8,256 nucleotides of DNA from an uncultured Devosia sp. Lineage in GTDB: Bacteria; Pseudomonadota; Alphaproteobacteria; Rhizobiales; Devosiaceae. The notes beneath the pieces are model-generated. The model searched no databases. It saw only the letters and a program-made list of their open reading frames with translations, and had not been told where the DNA came from. Positions 1-6,663 of the stretch are shown here, piece after piece. Each line of letters opens with the position of its first letter. The stretch's first letter is position 1. The translations under genes and the position numbers were made by a program. The stretch spans positions 1 through 8,256 of the forward strand of contig CAJYKO010000195.1 of NCBI GenBank assembly GCA_913775215.1, read 5' to 3'.

Positions 1-938
1 ATTACGCCGGATTTACCCTGCCGTCGGCGCTGTTAATGCTGGCCATCGCGCTTGGGGCAGGGGCGCTGGGCGGCGATCTGGCGCAGGGTGTGTTGCATGG
101 ATTGAAGCTTGTTGCCGTCGCGGTGGTTGCGCAGGCTGTGCTCGGCATGGCGAAGAGCCTGACGCCCGACAAGGAGAGGGCGGGGATCGCTGTCTTGGCC
201 GTGGCAGCCATGGTCATTCTTGGCGGTGTCTGGGGGCAGGTGGGCGCGATTGTCCTTGGCGGCGTGCTGGGGCTCTGGCTTTGCCGGGGCGAGGCGCAGG
301 CCGTGAGCGATGAGATGGCTATGCCGGTATCACGCGCGGTTGGCGTTGCGGCGCTGCTCCTGTTTGCCGGGCTGCTGCTGGTTCTGCCGCTTCTGGCGGG
401 GTTCGGGCAGGGCCTTGCGGTGTTTGATGCATTTTATCGTGCGGGTGCGCTGGTGTTCGGTGGCGGCCATGTGGTGCTGCCGCTGCTTGAAGCGGGAACG
501 GTGGGGCAGGGTTGGCTCGACCAGAATACGTTTCTTGCTGGCTATGGCGCGGCGCAGGCCATGCCCGGACCCCTCTTTACCTTTGCAGCCTATCTCGGCG
601 CGGCAAGTGGTTTGCCGCCGAATGGGGTCTTGGGGGCCGCCATTGCGCTGGTCGCGATTTTCCTGCCTGGTATGCTGATTTTGCTTGCAGCGCTGCCGTT
701 CTGGCATGGGCTGCGCGGCAATGCGACGGCGCAGGCGGCGATGCGCGGGGCAAACGCCGCGGTCGTCGGAATTTTGGGGCTGGCGCTTTATAATCCGGTT
801 TTTACGAGCGCGGTGCTGGGGCCGGCAGATTTTGTCCTAGCTTTGGCGGGTTTCGCGGCGCTCGTGAGCTGGAAAGTGCCGCCGTTGGCGGTTGTTGTGG
901 TGCTGGCGGGGATTGGTGGGGTGATTGGTGTTGCATAG
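1..938 (+). CDS. chrA: Chromate transporter ChrA, C-terminal part (5' end outside the window)
   Basis: Integral inner-membrane protein of the CHR family, known for exporting chromate. The first complete codon is at base 3 and the gene runs to a TAG, giving 311 residues without the true start. The first ~90 residues look like the end of a first CHR domain (GFTLPSALLM, then LKLVAVAVVAQAVLGMAKSL). After a short polar linker a second CHR domain begins, with its usual signature FGGGHVVLPLLE, then GYGAAQAMPGPLFTFAAYLGA-type sequence, then long hydrophobic stretches ending in a Val/Gly-rich helix. Two tandem CHR domains are typical of the long-chain members, about 400 residues, so roughly a quarter is missing. 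It is convergent with the NUDIX gene, with a palindromic repeat between them. Family assignment is confident. Chromate as the actual substrate is inferred from the family, and no chrB-type regulator is visible. Confidence 0.9.
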   Translation, partial: YAGFTLPSALLMLAIALGAGALGGDLAQGVLHGLKLVAVAVVAQAVLGMAKSLTPDKERAGIAVLAVAAMVILGGVWGQVGAIVLGGVLGLWLCRGEAQAVSDEMAMPVSRAVGVAALLLFAGLLLVLPLLAGFGQGLAVFDAFYRAGALVFGGGHVVLPLLEAGTVGQGWLDQNTFLAGYGAAQAMPGPLFTFAAYLGAASGLPPNGVLGAAIALVAIFLPGMLILLAALPFWHGLRGNATAQAAMRGANAAVVGILGLALYNPVFTSAVLGPADFVLALAGFAALVSWKVPPLAVVVVLAGIGGVIGVA

Positions 939-972
939 GCCTATACGATCTTGGCCTCTTCACACGTTCGAT

Positions 973-1043
973 TGTCACCCCGGACTTGATCCGGGGCTCA
1001 GCCCCCGATCTCAGGATGGGTCCCGGCCTTCGCCGGGATGACA
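973..1043. repeat. Palindromic intergenic element with two internal hairpins, between convergent genes
   Basis: The outer arms TGTCA (973-977) and TGACA (1039-1043) pair. Inside lie two hairpins: CCCCGGA/TCCGGGG (978-984 with 990-996, 5-base loop) and TCCCGGC/GCCGGGA (1021-1027 with 1032-1038, 4-base loop). It lies between the 3' ends of chrA and the NUDIX gene, where it could act as a two-way transcription stop or 3' mRNA stabiliser. No clear T-run follows. It resembles dispersed palindromic repeats I recall from Hyphomicrobiales genomes. The copy number in this genome cannot be seen here. Confidence 0.75.
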
Positions 1044-1061
1044 CCTTGGCGGGTGGGGATA

Positions 1062-1646
1062 TCAGGAGCCCCACTTCGTACTTTGCCTAAAGGCCTTTAG
1101 TCGTTCTGCTGCCTTCGGCGCGAATTCCCAAAGCATTTCAACGCTTTGCCATTTTGCGGCATTCACCTCGTCGAGTTGCGCCGTGAGCGGCTGATTTGGG
1201 TCGGCGAGGAAAAGGTATTGGAGGTCGTGGTGGGTGTGAGGCGGCTCGTTGCGGGATTTTTTGCCGGGAACGTCATGGCTGTGGATGACGAAGGGCAGGT
1301 CGCCACCTTGGTGCCAGGGGTGCAGTTTTAGGCCGGTGACGCCGGTTTCTTCCTCGGCCTCGCGCTGGGCGGAGAGATGAAAAGATTCGCTTGGCTCATA
1401 GTGACCGCCGGGTTGGAGCCAGCGGCCGATGGTGATGTGGTCGATGACGAGAATCTTGGTGTGATCGGGCGAGAGCACGATGGCGCTGGTGGTCAGGTGA
1501 CCAGGCATGGTTTCGCGGAGGTCTAGGCGGTGACCCTCGGCGATCTGCCAGCGGAGCAGGGAAAGGTGCTCGGCGGGGGAGGCGACCTCGGCGAGATAGC
1601 GGGTGACGGTGGCGGCGAGGGTTTGTGCGAAGGATGCGGGTGACAT
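1062..1646 (-). CDS. NUDIX hydrolase
   Basis: A 194-residue soluble protein with a perfect Nudix box at residues 81-103: G81, five residues, E87, seven residues, then REAEEETGV (95-103). This matches the consensus GX5EX7REUXEEXGU that binds the metal and the diphosphate. The segment before it (TSAIVLSPDHTKILVIDH, then RWLQPGGHYE) is the usual Nudix fold lead-in. An N-terminal extension of ~50 residues precedes the domain. Family members cleave nucleoside diphosphates linked to another group. The substrate cannot be told from sequence: nucleotide sanitation or a nucleotide-sugar or cofactor diphosphate are all possible. The ATG at 1646 has no strong ribosome binding site. The gene is read towards chrA and has a palindromic repeat at each end, so it is probably a separate transcription unit from the VOC gene upstream. 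Confidence 0.9.
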   Translation of the reverse strand: MSPASFAQTLAATVTRYLAEVASPAEHLSLLRWQIAEGHRLDLRETMPGHLTTSAIVLSPDHTKILVIDHITIGRWLQPGGHYEPSESFHLSAQREAEEETGVTGLKLHPWHQGGDLPFVIHSHDVPGKKSRNEPPHTHHDLQYLFLADPNQPLTAQLDEVNAAKWQSVEMLWEFAPKAAERLKAFRQSTKWGS

Positions 1647-1682
1647 GGAGTGCTTGTAGCGCGTGAACTAAATTCTGTTCCA

Positions 1683-1758
1683 CCGTCATTGCCCGGCTTG
1701 TCCGGGCGATCAAGATTGGGGCGGAGATGGACCACCCGGACAAGCCGGGTGGTGACGG
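1683..1758. repeat. Palindromic intergenic element, second of the same architecture
   Basis: The outer arms CCGTCA (1683-1688) and TGACGG (1753-1758) pair. Inside are hairpins GCCCGG/CCGGGC (1691-1696 with 1702-1707) and ACCACCCGG/CCGGGTGGT (1731-1739 with 1745-1753, sharing one base with the outer arm). The two hairpin cores, CCCGGCTTGTCCGGG and CCCGGACAAGCCGGG, are exact reverse complements, so the element is also one long inverted repeat. It lies between the VOC gene stop and the NUDIX start, both on the minus strand. It could end VOC transcription. Confidence 0.75.
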
Positions 1759-1786
1759 CGGGGGCGGCGGTTTCGCAAGGGAGAAA

Positions 1787-2155
1787 TCAGCGACCAAAAC
1801 CCGGTGGGGGTTCGGCCAGCGCGATGCGGTTGTTATCGGGGTCGAAGACCTGGGCGACTTTGCCGAAGCCGCCTGAGGCGAGATTGATCGCGGTGATGTC
1901 GAGGGCGGCGAGGCGGGCCATTTCGGTTTCGAGATCGGGGGTGACGATGGTCATGACCGAGTGGCCGGCATGGGCTGCGTCTTCCCAAAGCTGGAGGCCG
2001 GCGCCGCCGATATTGCGCCACTGCACCATGCCGGGAATGGGCTTGTCGTCGACCGAGCGGCCGATCAGCTTTTCATACCAGACGAGGGCGATATCGAGAT
2101 CGGCGACCTGCATGCCGGCATAGGCGCCCTGCACGTTGAAGACTTTTGACGACAT
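1787..2155 (-). CDS. VOC family protein (glyoxalase/bleomycin-resistance fold)
   Basis: 122 residues, the length of a single-chain VOC subunit (two beta-alpha-beta-beta-beta modules, normally dimeric). The first module has VADLDIALVWYEKLIGR (helix after strand 1) and WRNIGGAGLQLWED. The second has HSVMTIVTPDLETEMARLAA and ends FDPDNNRIALAEPP, the usual C-terminal strand of this superfamily. The first strand (AYAGMQVAD) has no obvious metal-binding His, so activity as glyoxalase I is unlikely and the function is open: metal enzyme, ligand binder or resistance-type protein. The start is well supported, with GAGGAG at 2168-2163 seven bases before the ATG. It lies 108 bases after another VOC gene of different sequence. 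The two share only the fold and do not look like a recent duplication. Confidence 0.88.
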   Translation of the reverse strand: MSSKVFNVQGAYAGMQVADLDIALVWYEKLIGRSVDDKPIPGMVQWRNIGGAGLQLWEDAAHAGHSVMTIVTPDLETEMARLAALDITAINLASGGFGKVAQVFDPDNNRIALAEPPPGFGR

Positions 2156-2188
2156 GAAAACACTCCTCTGTTTTCTGCGCGACGATTG

Positions 2189-2215
2189 GCCTTTCGCCGT
2201 TTCGACACGAAAGGC
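2189..2215. repeat. Short inverted repeat between the two VOC genes
   Basis: GCCTTTCG (2189-2196) pairs perfectly with CGAAAGGC (2208-2215) across an 11-base loop. It lies in the gap between the VOC stop at 2264 and the next VOC start at 2155, about 35-60 bases before the downstream ATG. No T-run follows on the minus strand, so it is a poor intrinsic terminator. An operator or an mRNA-processing hairpin is possible, or it may be chance. Confidence 0.45.
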
Positions 2216-2263
2216 TCAGCCGCGAGGAGCAAAGAGGATGACTAAGGCGCCAACAAGAGCGGC

Positions 2264-2620
2264 CTAAGCGGGCTCTTCAAGGGCGAGGCGATTGCCTTCG
2301 CTGTCGCTGATCTCGGCGACATGGCTGCCATCGTCGAGCGCAGTCTTGGGGAAGAGAACGGCGCTACCAAGAGCTTGGGCGCGTGCTATGGTTGCGTCGA
2401 TATCTTTAACGAAAAAATAGAGGATGGCGCCGTGCTGGGTGGGGACATAGACCTCGCCCTGGCAAAGCGCCCAGCTGGCGCCTTCGCCCATGGCCTCGGC
2501 ATAGGCCATTTGGCTGTTGTGCAGCGTGATAGGATCCGCGAAAGCAGTGCCGAAAACCGCGCGATAAAAGGCGACTGCGCGCTGGAGATCAGCGACGGGG
2601 ATTTCGACATGGACAATCAT
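2264..2620 (-). CDS. VOC family protein, coupled to the DUF1254 gene
   Basis: 118 residues from the preferred start. It opens MIVHVEIPVADLQRAVAFYRAVFG, the classic first strand and helix of VOC proteins, with His4 where many members carry a metal ligand. It closes ISDSEGNRLALEEPA, whose LALEEP strand often supplies the last Glu ligand. The middle (GAILYFFVKDIDATIARAQALG) starts the second module. Function beyond the fold is unknown. Start choice: the frame is open upstream to a GTG at 2644, but the ATG at 2620 overlaps the stop of the upstream DUF1254 gene as ATGA, the same arrangement as at the previous junction, and the conserved domain begins right there. No strong ribosome binding site is visible, as expected for translational coupling. 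It is the third gene of the minus-strand operon. Confidence 0.88.
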   Translation of the reverse strand: MIVHVEIPVADLQRAVAFYRAVFGTAFADPITLHNSQMAYAEAMGEGASWALCQGEVYVPTQHGAILYFFVKDIDATIARAQALGSAVLFPKTALDDGSHVAEISDSEGNRLALEEPA

Positions 2621-3171
2621 GGTGTTGCTGGCCGCGTGGTACACGAAATGCCGCTGAGGCGCTCGGCGAAACGCTCGCGCATGACTTCGTGGGGCGGGGA
2701 GAGGCGGACAAGGGCGAAAAGCTTGTCACTCGGAGCTTCGACGACGAGGAGGCCTTCCTCGATGTCGAGCTGCTGCTGGGCGAGGAGCCGGGTCTGGGCG
2801 GCGTTGAAAATGCCGAGATCGACCGTCTGGCCGATGCCATCGCGATTGGTGGTCGAATAGATGACGATGCCGGCTTCGTTAAAGAGCGCAAGGGACCAGA
2901 AGGCATCGGGCAGGGTGCCGCGAAGATAAGCGGGGCCTTCGGCAAGATCGAGCTGGCAGAGGCCGTAGACGAGATCGGGATCGAGCCCAAGGGGATTGGG
3001 CTGACCCGCTTCGACCGGCGGCAGGATGACCATGCGGTTGCTGGCTTGAAAGGCCGAGACGCGCGACCAGGTGGTTTCTTCGGCGAGCATGGGGAGGGTG
3101 AGGATGACCACAATGTGGATGATGCCGCCGAGCAGCACGCCGCCGATGAGCCACAGAAGAAACCGGATCAT
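2617..3171 (-). CDS. DUF1254 domain protein, short membrane-anchored form
   Basis: 184 residues. The first ~30 (MIRFLLWLIGGVLLGGIIHI and following) form one hydrophobic segment, a signal anchor or signal peptide placing the rest in the periplasm. The remainder matches my memory of the DUF1254 domain: NPLGLDPDLVYGLCQLDLAEGP at residues 59-80 (the family's D-P-D/L-Y and D-L-x-x-G-P pattern), then LPDAFWSLALFNEAG and a later VDLGIFNAAQT stretch. Elsewhere DUF1254 usually sits in front of DUF1214 in one protein of ~450 residues. Here it is a separate short gene. Its ATG overlaps the DUF1214 stop by ATGA, and its TGA overlaps the next ATG the same way, so the three genes are probably co-translated. 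Biochemical role unknown; a complex with the DUF1214 partner is an inference. Confidence 0.85.
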   Translation of the reverse strand: MIRFLLWLIGGVLLGGIIHIVVILTLPMLAEETTWSRVSAFQASNRMVILPPVEAGQPNPLGLDPDLVYGLCQLDLAEGPAYLRGTLPDAFWSLALFNEAGIVIYSTTNRDGIGQTVDLGIFNAAQTRLLAQQQLDIEEGLLVVEAPSDKLFALVRLSPPHEVMRERFAERLSGISCTTRPATP

Positions 3172-3743
3172 GCGCAGTCTCCGCGCGTGATGGTGGGCAT
3201 GGTGTCGTTATTCGAGCCGAAGCCGGAAAAGGCCGTGGTGTCGTAGAGCGTCAATTCGAGGCTGAAGGGGCCCGAGCCGGACAGTTCGAGCCAATTGCCG
3301 GGGGAAAGGCGGGTGCCGACATGGATGGTCATGGCGCCGGAATTGTCACGCGCGACCTGGCTTGAGCGCATGGCAAGATCGGTGCCGGGGGCGGCAAGGT
3401 TCTGGCCGGCGCTGTCGACGGCAACGAGCGTCCAGAAGCTCGAGACCGGGACATGGCCGGAGAGCGTATAGGTGCAGGCGAGATCGAGCGGTTCACCGGC
3501 TGTGTCTGTGGTGGCGAGGAATTGGAGGCCTTCGGCACGGCCGAGTTGAAGGGCGGCTTCGCGGGTCAGGTGGCCGCGCGTGTAGGGATTGGGCGCGTCC
3601 GAGCCGAGATCGGGCCAGGAGACCCAGGCGCCGATCTGCGCGGCGCCGAAAAGGCGGCCATCGGTGAGCGCGTAATAGGAGAGGCCGAAGCCGGTCGCGA
3701 GGGCCACGGCGATGGAAAAGAGGAGAAGCAGGACAAACCGCAC
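3168..3743 (-). CDS. DUF1214 domain protein, short exported or anchored form
   Basis: 191 residues starting at a GTG, supported by GAGGAAG at 3760-3754, ten bases upstream. Residues 4-24 are hydrophobic (VLLLLFSIAVALATGFGLSYY), a signal peptide or anchor. The domain shows the DUF1214 pattern: NPYTRG at 52-57, GEPLDLACTYTLSGHVPVSSFW at 83-104 (substrate-like Y-x-L and FW), and GNWLELSGSGPFSLELTLYD at 149-168, the N-W-L...G-P-F...L-x-L-Y-D tail that marks the family. Two Cys (90 and 190) could form a disulfide outside the cytoplasm. It is first gene of the minus-strand operon and divergent from the small exported gene at 3910. Function unknown. Related long proteins are often annotated only as cell envelope proteins, which fits the leader sequence here. 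Confidence 0.85.
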   Translation of the reverse strand: MRFVLLLLFSIAVALATGFGLSYYALTDGRLFGAAQIGAWVSWPDLGSDAPNPYTRGHLTREAALQLGRAEGLQFLATTDTAGEPLDLACTYTLSGHVPVSSFWTLVAVDSAGQNLAAPGTDLAMRSSQVARDNSGAMTIHVGTRLSPGNWLELSGSGPFSLELTLYDTTAFSGFGSNNDTMPTITRGDCA

Positions 3744-3753
3744 TTACGTTCAG

Positions 3754-3760
3754 CTTCCTC
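3754..3760 (-). promoter_or_regulatory. Ribosome binding site fixing the GTG start of the DUF1214 gene
   Basis: GAGGAAG read on the minus strand, ten bases before the GTG at 3743-3741. The spacing is slightly long, but it is the only purine-rich match nearby and no ATG is available in the correct frame before the hydrophobic leader. Confidence 0.6.
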
Positions 3761-3909
3761 GTTTGATCAGGGCAAGACGTGCTGAACCGGCAGCGCTGCG
3801 AACATGCAAAGGCTATAGCAACCGGAACGGCGCGACGAAAGCCATGGTGATGCCGCAGAGGAAAAATAGCGGTATGGGACCAAGGCGAATCAAGACGAGT
3901 GAGGTGTTT

Positions 3910-4356
3910 ATGCAGGGACGGATTTGGATCGCGCTGGGATTGGCGCTGCTGGCGGGACCGGCTTTGGCCAAGGACAAGGTAAAGACGGACGCAGATCTGT
4001 CGGGCTGGATCGGGACCTGGACCGCCGGGCCGGAGCAGGAAATCACCATTTCACCGGGCGAAAATGGCGGCCTGACGGTCGATGGCTATGCCAGCTATGG
4101 CGCGGAAGATCCCGAAAAGGCCGCGATCGGCGCGATCAATGTGGGCGGATTTGCGGGTGAGATTCCGGCCGACTGGATCGAAGGCAACAATGTCACCATC
4201 GCCTCGACGGGCGACGAGATCATCCCGACGAGCGAAGCCGGGCAATATGATTGCTGGGTGGATATGACGCTGAACGGGGACGCGCTCGAGGTTGACGACA
4301 ATGGTCAGTGCGGTGGGCTTAATGTGACGTTCTTCGGCACTTATACGAAGCGATAG
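3910..4356 (+). CDS. Small exported protein of unknown function
   Basis: 148 residues. The N-terminus has Arg4, a hydrophobic core IWIALGLALLAG and an A-L-A cleavage site (18-20), so a Sec signal peptide with cleavage after residue 20 is likely. The mature part is acidic, Gly/Asp-rich and predicted mostly beta: GWIGTWTAGPEQEITISPG, then LTVDGYASYGAEDP, ending GLNVTFFGTYTKR. Only two Cys remain (115 and 134), a plausible disulfide. The G-T-W opening and Y-T-K-R close suggest a small lipocalin-like or beta-barrel domain, but I do not recognise a named family. Start choice: the frame is open further upstream, but ATG 3910 has GAGG five bases before it and gives the clean signal peptide. It is divergent from the DUF1214 gene and convergent with the PBP gene, whose stop is 17 bases away. 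Confidence 0.82.
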   Translation: MQGRIWIALGLALLAGPALAKDKVKTDADLSGWIGTWTAGPEQEITISPGENGGLTVDGYASYGAEDPEKAAIGAINVGGFAGEIPADWIEGNNVTIASTGDEIIPTSEAGQYDCWVDMTLNGDALEVDDNGQCGGLNVTFFGTYTKR

Positions 4357-4373
4357 GGGGTTGGTGGCCGCGC

Positions 4374-6530
4374 TTAAAGCCCGGCACTGGGGGCAGGTGC
4401 ACTGGCCTGATCGGCAACCGGCGCCAAATCCTTGATGGCAATGTCGAGACGATCGGCGAGATCGAGGAGTTTTCGGGCGGCGGCCGGGGTCAAGTTGGGC
4501 GGGCGCTCGGCGGTTTCTTCCTCGGGAACGGCTGCCGCATCGGCAACGATGGTCTGCTCGGGCACGAAATCGACGCCGAAGACCGGCTTGATCTCGATAT
4601 TGGTGTGGGCATAGGCCATGAATTTCTGCCAAGCGATGGTGGGCAGGGTACCGCCGGTGAGGTTGTTGGTCGGGCGGTAGTCATCGTTGCCGAACCAGAC
4701 GGCGGCGACGTAATTGCCGGTAAAGCCGCAGAACCAGGCGTCGCGATAGGACGTGGTGGTGCCGGTCTTGCCCAGCGTCGGGACGCCTTCGATCTTGGCG
4801 CGCGAGCCGGTGCCGCTGGTGACGACGGCGCGCATCATCTGGTTCATGTAAGCGACGGTTTGCTCGGACAGGATGCGCTCGCGCGGGGCGTCGGGATCAT
4901 ATTCCCAGACGGGGTCGCCGGTCAGCGTCGTCATGCGCGTGATGCCGAAGGCGGGGGTCTTGAGGCCGTCATTGGCAAAGACCGCATAGGATGAGGTCAT
5001 GTCGAGGACGGACACGGAGGCGACGCCGAGGGCGAGCGAGCGTGTGACCGGATAATCGGCGCGAAGGCCCATGCGGTGGCTAAGCGCGGCGATGGTGTCC
5101 CGGCCGGTCTTGATCGAGAGCGTCACCGGGACCGTATTGATCGAGGCGGCAAAGGCAGATTGCAGGGAAATTTGGCCTTTGTAATTGCGGCCATAGTTTT
5201 GCGGGCACCAATCGCCGATGCAGACCGGGCGATCCGAAATGGTGTCGGAGGGTTTGAGGCCCAGTTGCTCGAAGGCTTCGGCATAGACGAAGGGCTTGAA
5301 GGAGGAGCCGGGCTGGCGCGTCGAGACAATGGCGCGGTTGAACTGGCTCTTGCCATAGTCGGTGCCGCCGACCATGGCGCGGATGGCGCCCTGCGTATCG
5401 GTGACGACCATGGCGGCCTGGGAAACCTTATATTGCTCGCCCTGTTCGCGGACGACAGAGGTGACCGCCTCTTCGGCATAGCGCTGGAGGGTCGTGTCGA
5501 TCGTGGTGCGGACGGTGAAATTATTGCCCTGCGCGCCGGTTTCGTCGATGATCCGTTTGGCTTCGTCAAAAGCCCAATCGAGGAAGTAATTAGGCGAATT
5601 GACATCGGCGGTGCGCTCGATGGGCGAGGCAGGATGGCGGCGGGCGGCGGTCACCTGGCCTTCGGTCAAGAAGCCGGCGGCGACGAGGTTGGAGAGGACG
5701 AGATTGGCGCGGCCGCGGGCGGCGGCGAGATCGACGTGTGGCGCATAGCGCGTCGGGGCCTTGAACATGCCGGCGAGCATGGCGGCTTCGGCGAGGTTGA
5801 TGTCCTGCACGCGCTTGCCGAAATAATATTCGGCGGCGGCGGTGACGCCAAAATTGCCCCCGCCCATATAGGCGCGGTCGAAGTAAAGCTTGAGGATTTC
5901 GTCCTTGGAATAGTGCCATTCGAGCCAGATCGCGAGATAGGCCTCGATGATCTTGCGCTCGAAGGTGCGCTCGGAGGAGAGGAAGAGGTTTTTCGCCAGC
6001 TGCTGGGTGAGCGAGGAGCCGCCCTGGGTGGAATTGTCGCCCTGGGCATTGGACGCAAGGGCGCGCAGCGTGCCGACGATGTCGATGCCGAAATGGTCGT
6101 AGAAACGGCGGTCTTCGGTCGCGAGGGTCGCCTTGATCAGATAATCGGGCATCTGGTCGAGCGCGACGCTATCATCCGAGCGAATGCCGCGGCGGCCGAT
6201 TTCATTGCCGAAACGATCAAGGAAAACGACGGAATAATCCTCGGCCTTGTTGAAGGCGCCACGATCGATGATCGAAAAGGCGGGCATGGCGAGCGCTGTC
6301 ATCAGCACCGCGCCAATGGCGCCGAAGGTGAAGGCGTCGGAGAGGATTTCGACGATGAAGCGCTTGAAGCCGGAGACGTGGAACCGGCTCATGAAATCCT
6401 GGTAGCGGGTATAACCGCGGCCGAGCGCCTGCCAGAATTCATAGAGCGAGGAGTCGAGCCAGGCATCGGCGGCTAACATGCCCCCGGCGCGTTTTGGACG
6501 TTTTTGCTTGCTATAGAAAGGATCCTGCAC
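4374..6530 (-). CDS. Class A penicillin-binding protein (PBP1A-type, GT51 plus transpeptidase)
   Basis: Bifunctional peptidoglycan synthase, 718 residues from the chosen start. It polymerises lipid II and cross-links the peptides on the outer face of the inner membrane. A basic cytoplasmic N-terminus is followed by one membrane helix (about 66-88). The GT51 domain shows TEDRRFYDHFG (catalytic Glu139), GGSSLTQQLAKN (170-181) and the ERKIIEAYLAIWLE and KDEILKLYFDRAYMGGG blocks. The transpeptidase shows SSFK (nucleophile Ser409, Lys412), SIN (463-465) and KTGTT (588-592). All key residues are present, so it should be active and beta-lactam sensitive. The last ~55 residues are Pro/Ala/Glu-rich and probably disordered. 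It is shorter than E. coli PBP1A (850), lacking the large insert. Hyphomicrobiales carry several class A paralogues, and which one this is cannot be settled here. The start is GTG 6530 rather than TTG 6536, set by the ribosome binding site. Confidence 0.95.
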   Translation of the reverse strand: MQDPFYSKQKRPKRAGGMLAADAWLDSSLYEFWQALGRGYTRYQDFMSRFHVSGFKRFIVEILSDAFTFGAIGAVLMTALAMPAFSIIDRGAFNKAEDYSVVFLDRFGNEIGRRGIRSDDSVALDQMPDYLIKATLATEDRRFYDHFGIDIVGTLRALASNAQGDNSTQGGSSLTQQLAKNLFLSSERTFERKIIEAYLAIWLEWHYSKDEILKLYFDRAYMGGGNFGVTAAAEYYFGKRVQDINLAEAAMLAGMFKAPTRYAPHVDLAAARGRANLVLSNLVAAGFLTEGQVTAARRHPASPIERTADVNSPNYFLDWAFDEAKRIIDETGAQGNNFTVRTTIDTTLQRYAEEAVTSVVREQGEQYKVSQAAMVVTDTQGAIRAMVGGTDYGKSQFNRAIVSTRQPGSSFKPFVYAEAFEQLGLKPSDTISDRPVCIGDWCPQNYGRNYKGQISLQSAFAASINTVPVTLSIKTGRDTIAALSHRMGLRADYPVTRSLALGVASVSVLDMTSSYAVFANDGLKTPAFGITRMTTLTGDPVWEYDPDAPRERILSEQTVAYMNQMMRAVVTSGTGSRAKIEGVPTLGKTGTTTSYRDAWFCGFTGNYVAAVWFGNDDYRPTNNLTGGTLPTIAWQKFMAYAHTNIEIKPVFGVDFVPEQTIVADAAAVPEEETAERPPNLTPAAARKLLDLADRLDIAIKDLAPVADQASAPAPSAGL

Positions 6531-6536
6531 GCCCAA

Positions 6537-6542
6537 CCCCTT
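6537..6542 (-). promoter_or_regulatory. Ribosome binding site that decides the PBP start
   Basis: AAGGGG read on the minus strand. It ends directly against a TTG codon (6536-6534), too close to serve it, but is six bases before the in-frame GTG at 6530-6528, ideal spacing. The protein therefore most likely starts MQDPFYSKQK. Confidence 0.65.
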
Positions 6543-6663
6543 GGATCACGTCGCTCGAATGTGACTTGAGCGGGGTGCCAATTCAATCGCATCGCTGGAA
6601 TATGATTGCCTTGCGGATAAGACAAGCGCAAACGGGCAACAGGATAAACGGAACGAGCCCAGC

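Noticed and set aside
1396..1797. A 133-codon minus-strand frame overlapping the NUDIX gene and the palindrome
   Set aside because: It is Pro/Arg/Ser-rich, runs through the repeat element and overlaps a NUDIX gene with a perfect signature in another frame.
1650..2123. A 157-codon plus-strand frame across the repeat and the VOC gene
   Set aside because: It starts inside non-coding sequence and is antisense to a VOC gene with a strong ribosome binding site. Its product is low-complexity.
2621..2644. GTG start eight codons upstream for the second VOC protein
   Set aside because: The extra residues lie inside the DUF1254 gene and before the conserved first strand. ATG 2620 overlaps the stop as ATGA.
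2321..3246. Plus-strand open frames opposite the VOC and DUF1254 genes
   Set aside because: The minus-strand products show recognisable domains and ATGA junctions, while the plus-strand products have no leader, motif or ribosome binding site.
3712..3909. Upstream extension of the small exported gene
   Set aside because: It would overlap the DUF1214 start and bury the signal peptide. ATG 3910 has its own GAGG and a clean leader.
5076..6476. A 466-codon open frame on the plus strand, opposite the PBP gene
   Set aside because: It lies wholly antisense to a PBP gene with all catalytic motifs. Its product is a monotonous Gly/Ala/Glu/Arg/Asp mixture with no domain, as expected from the mirror of high-GC codons.
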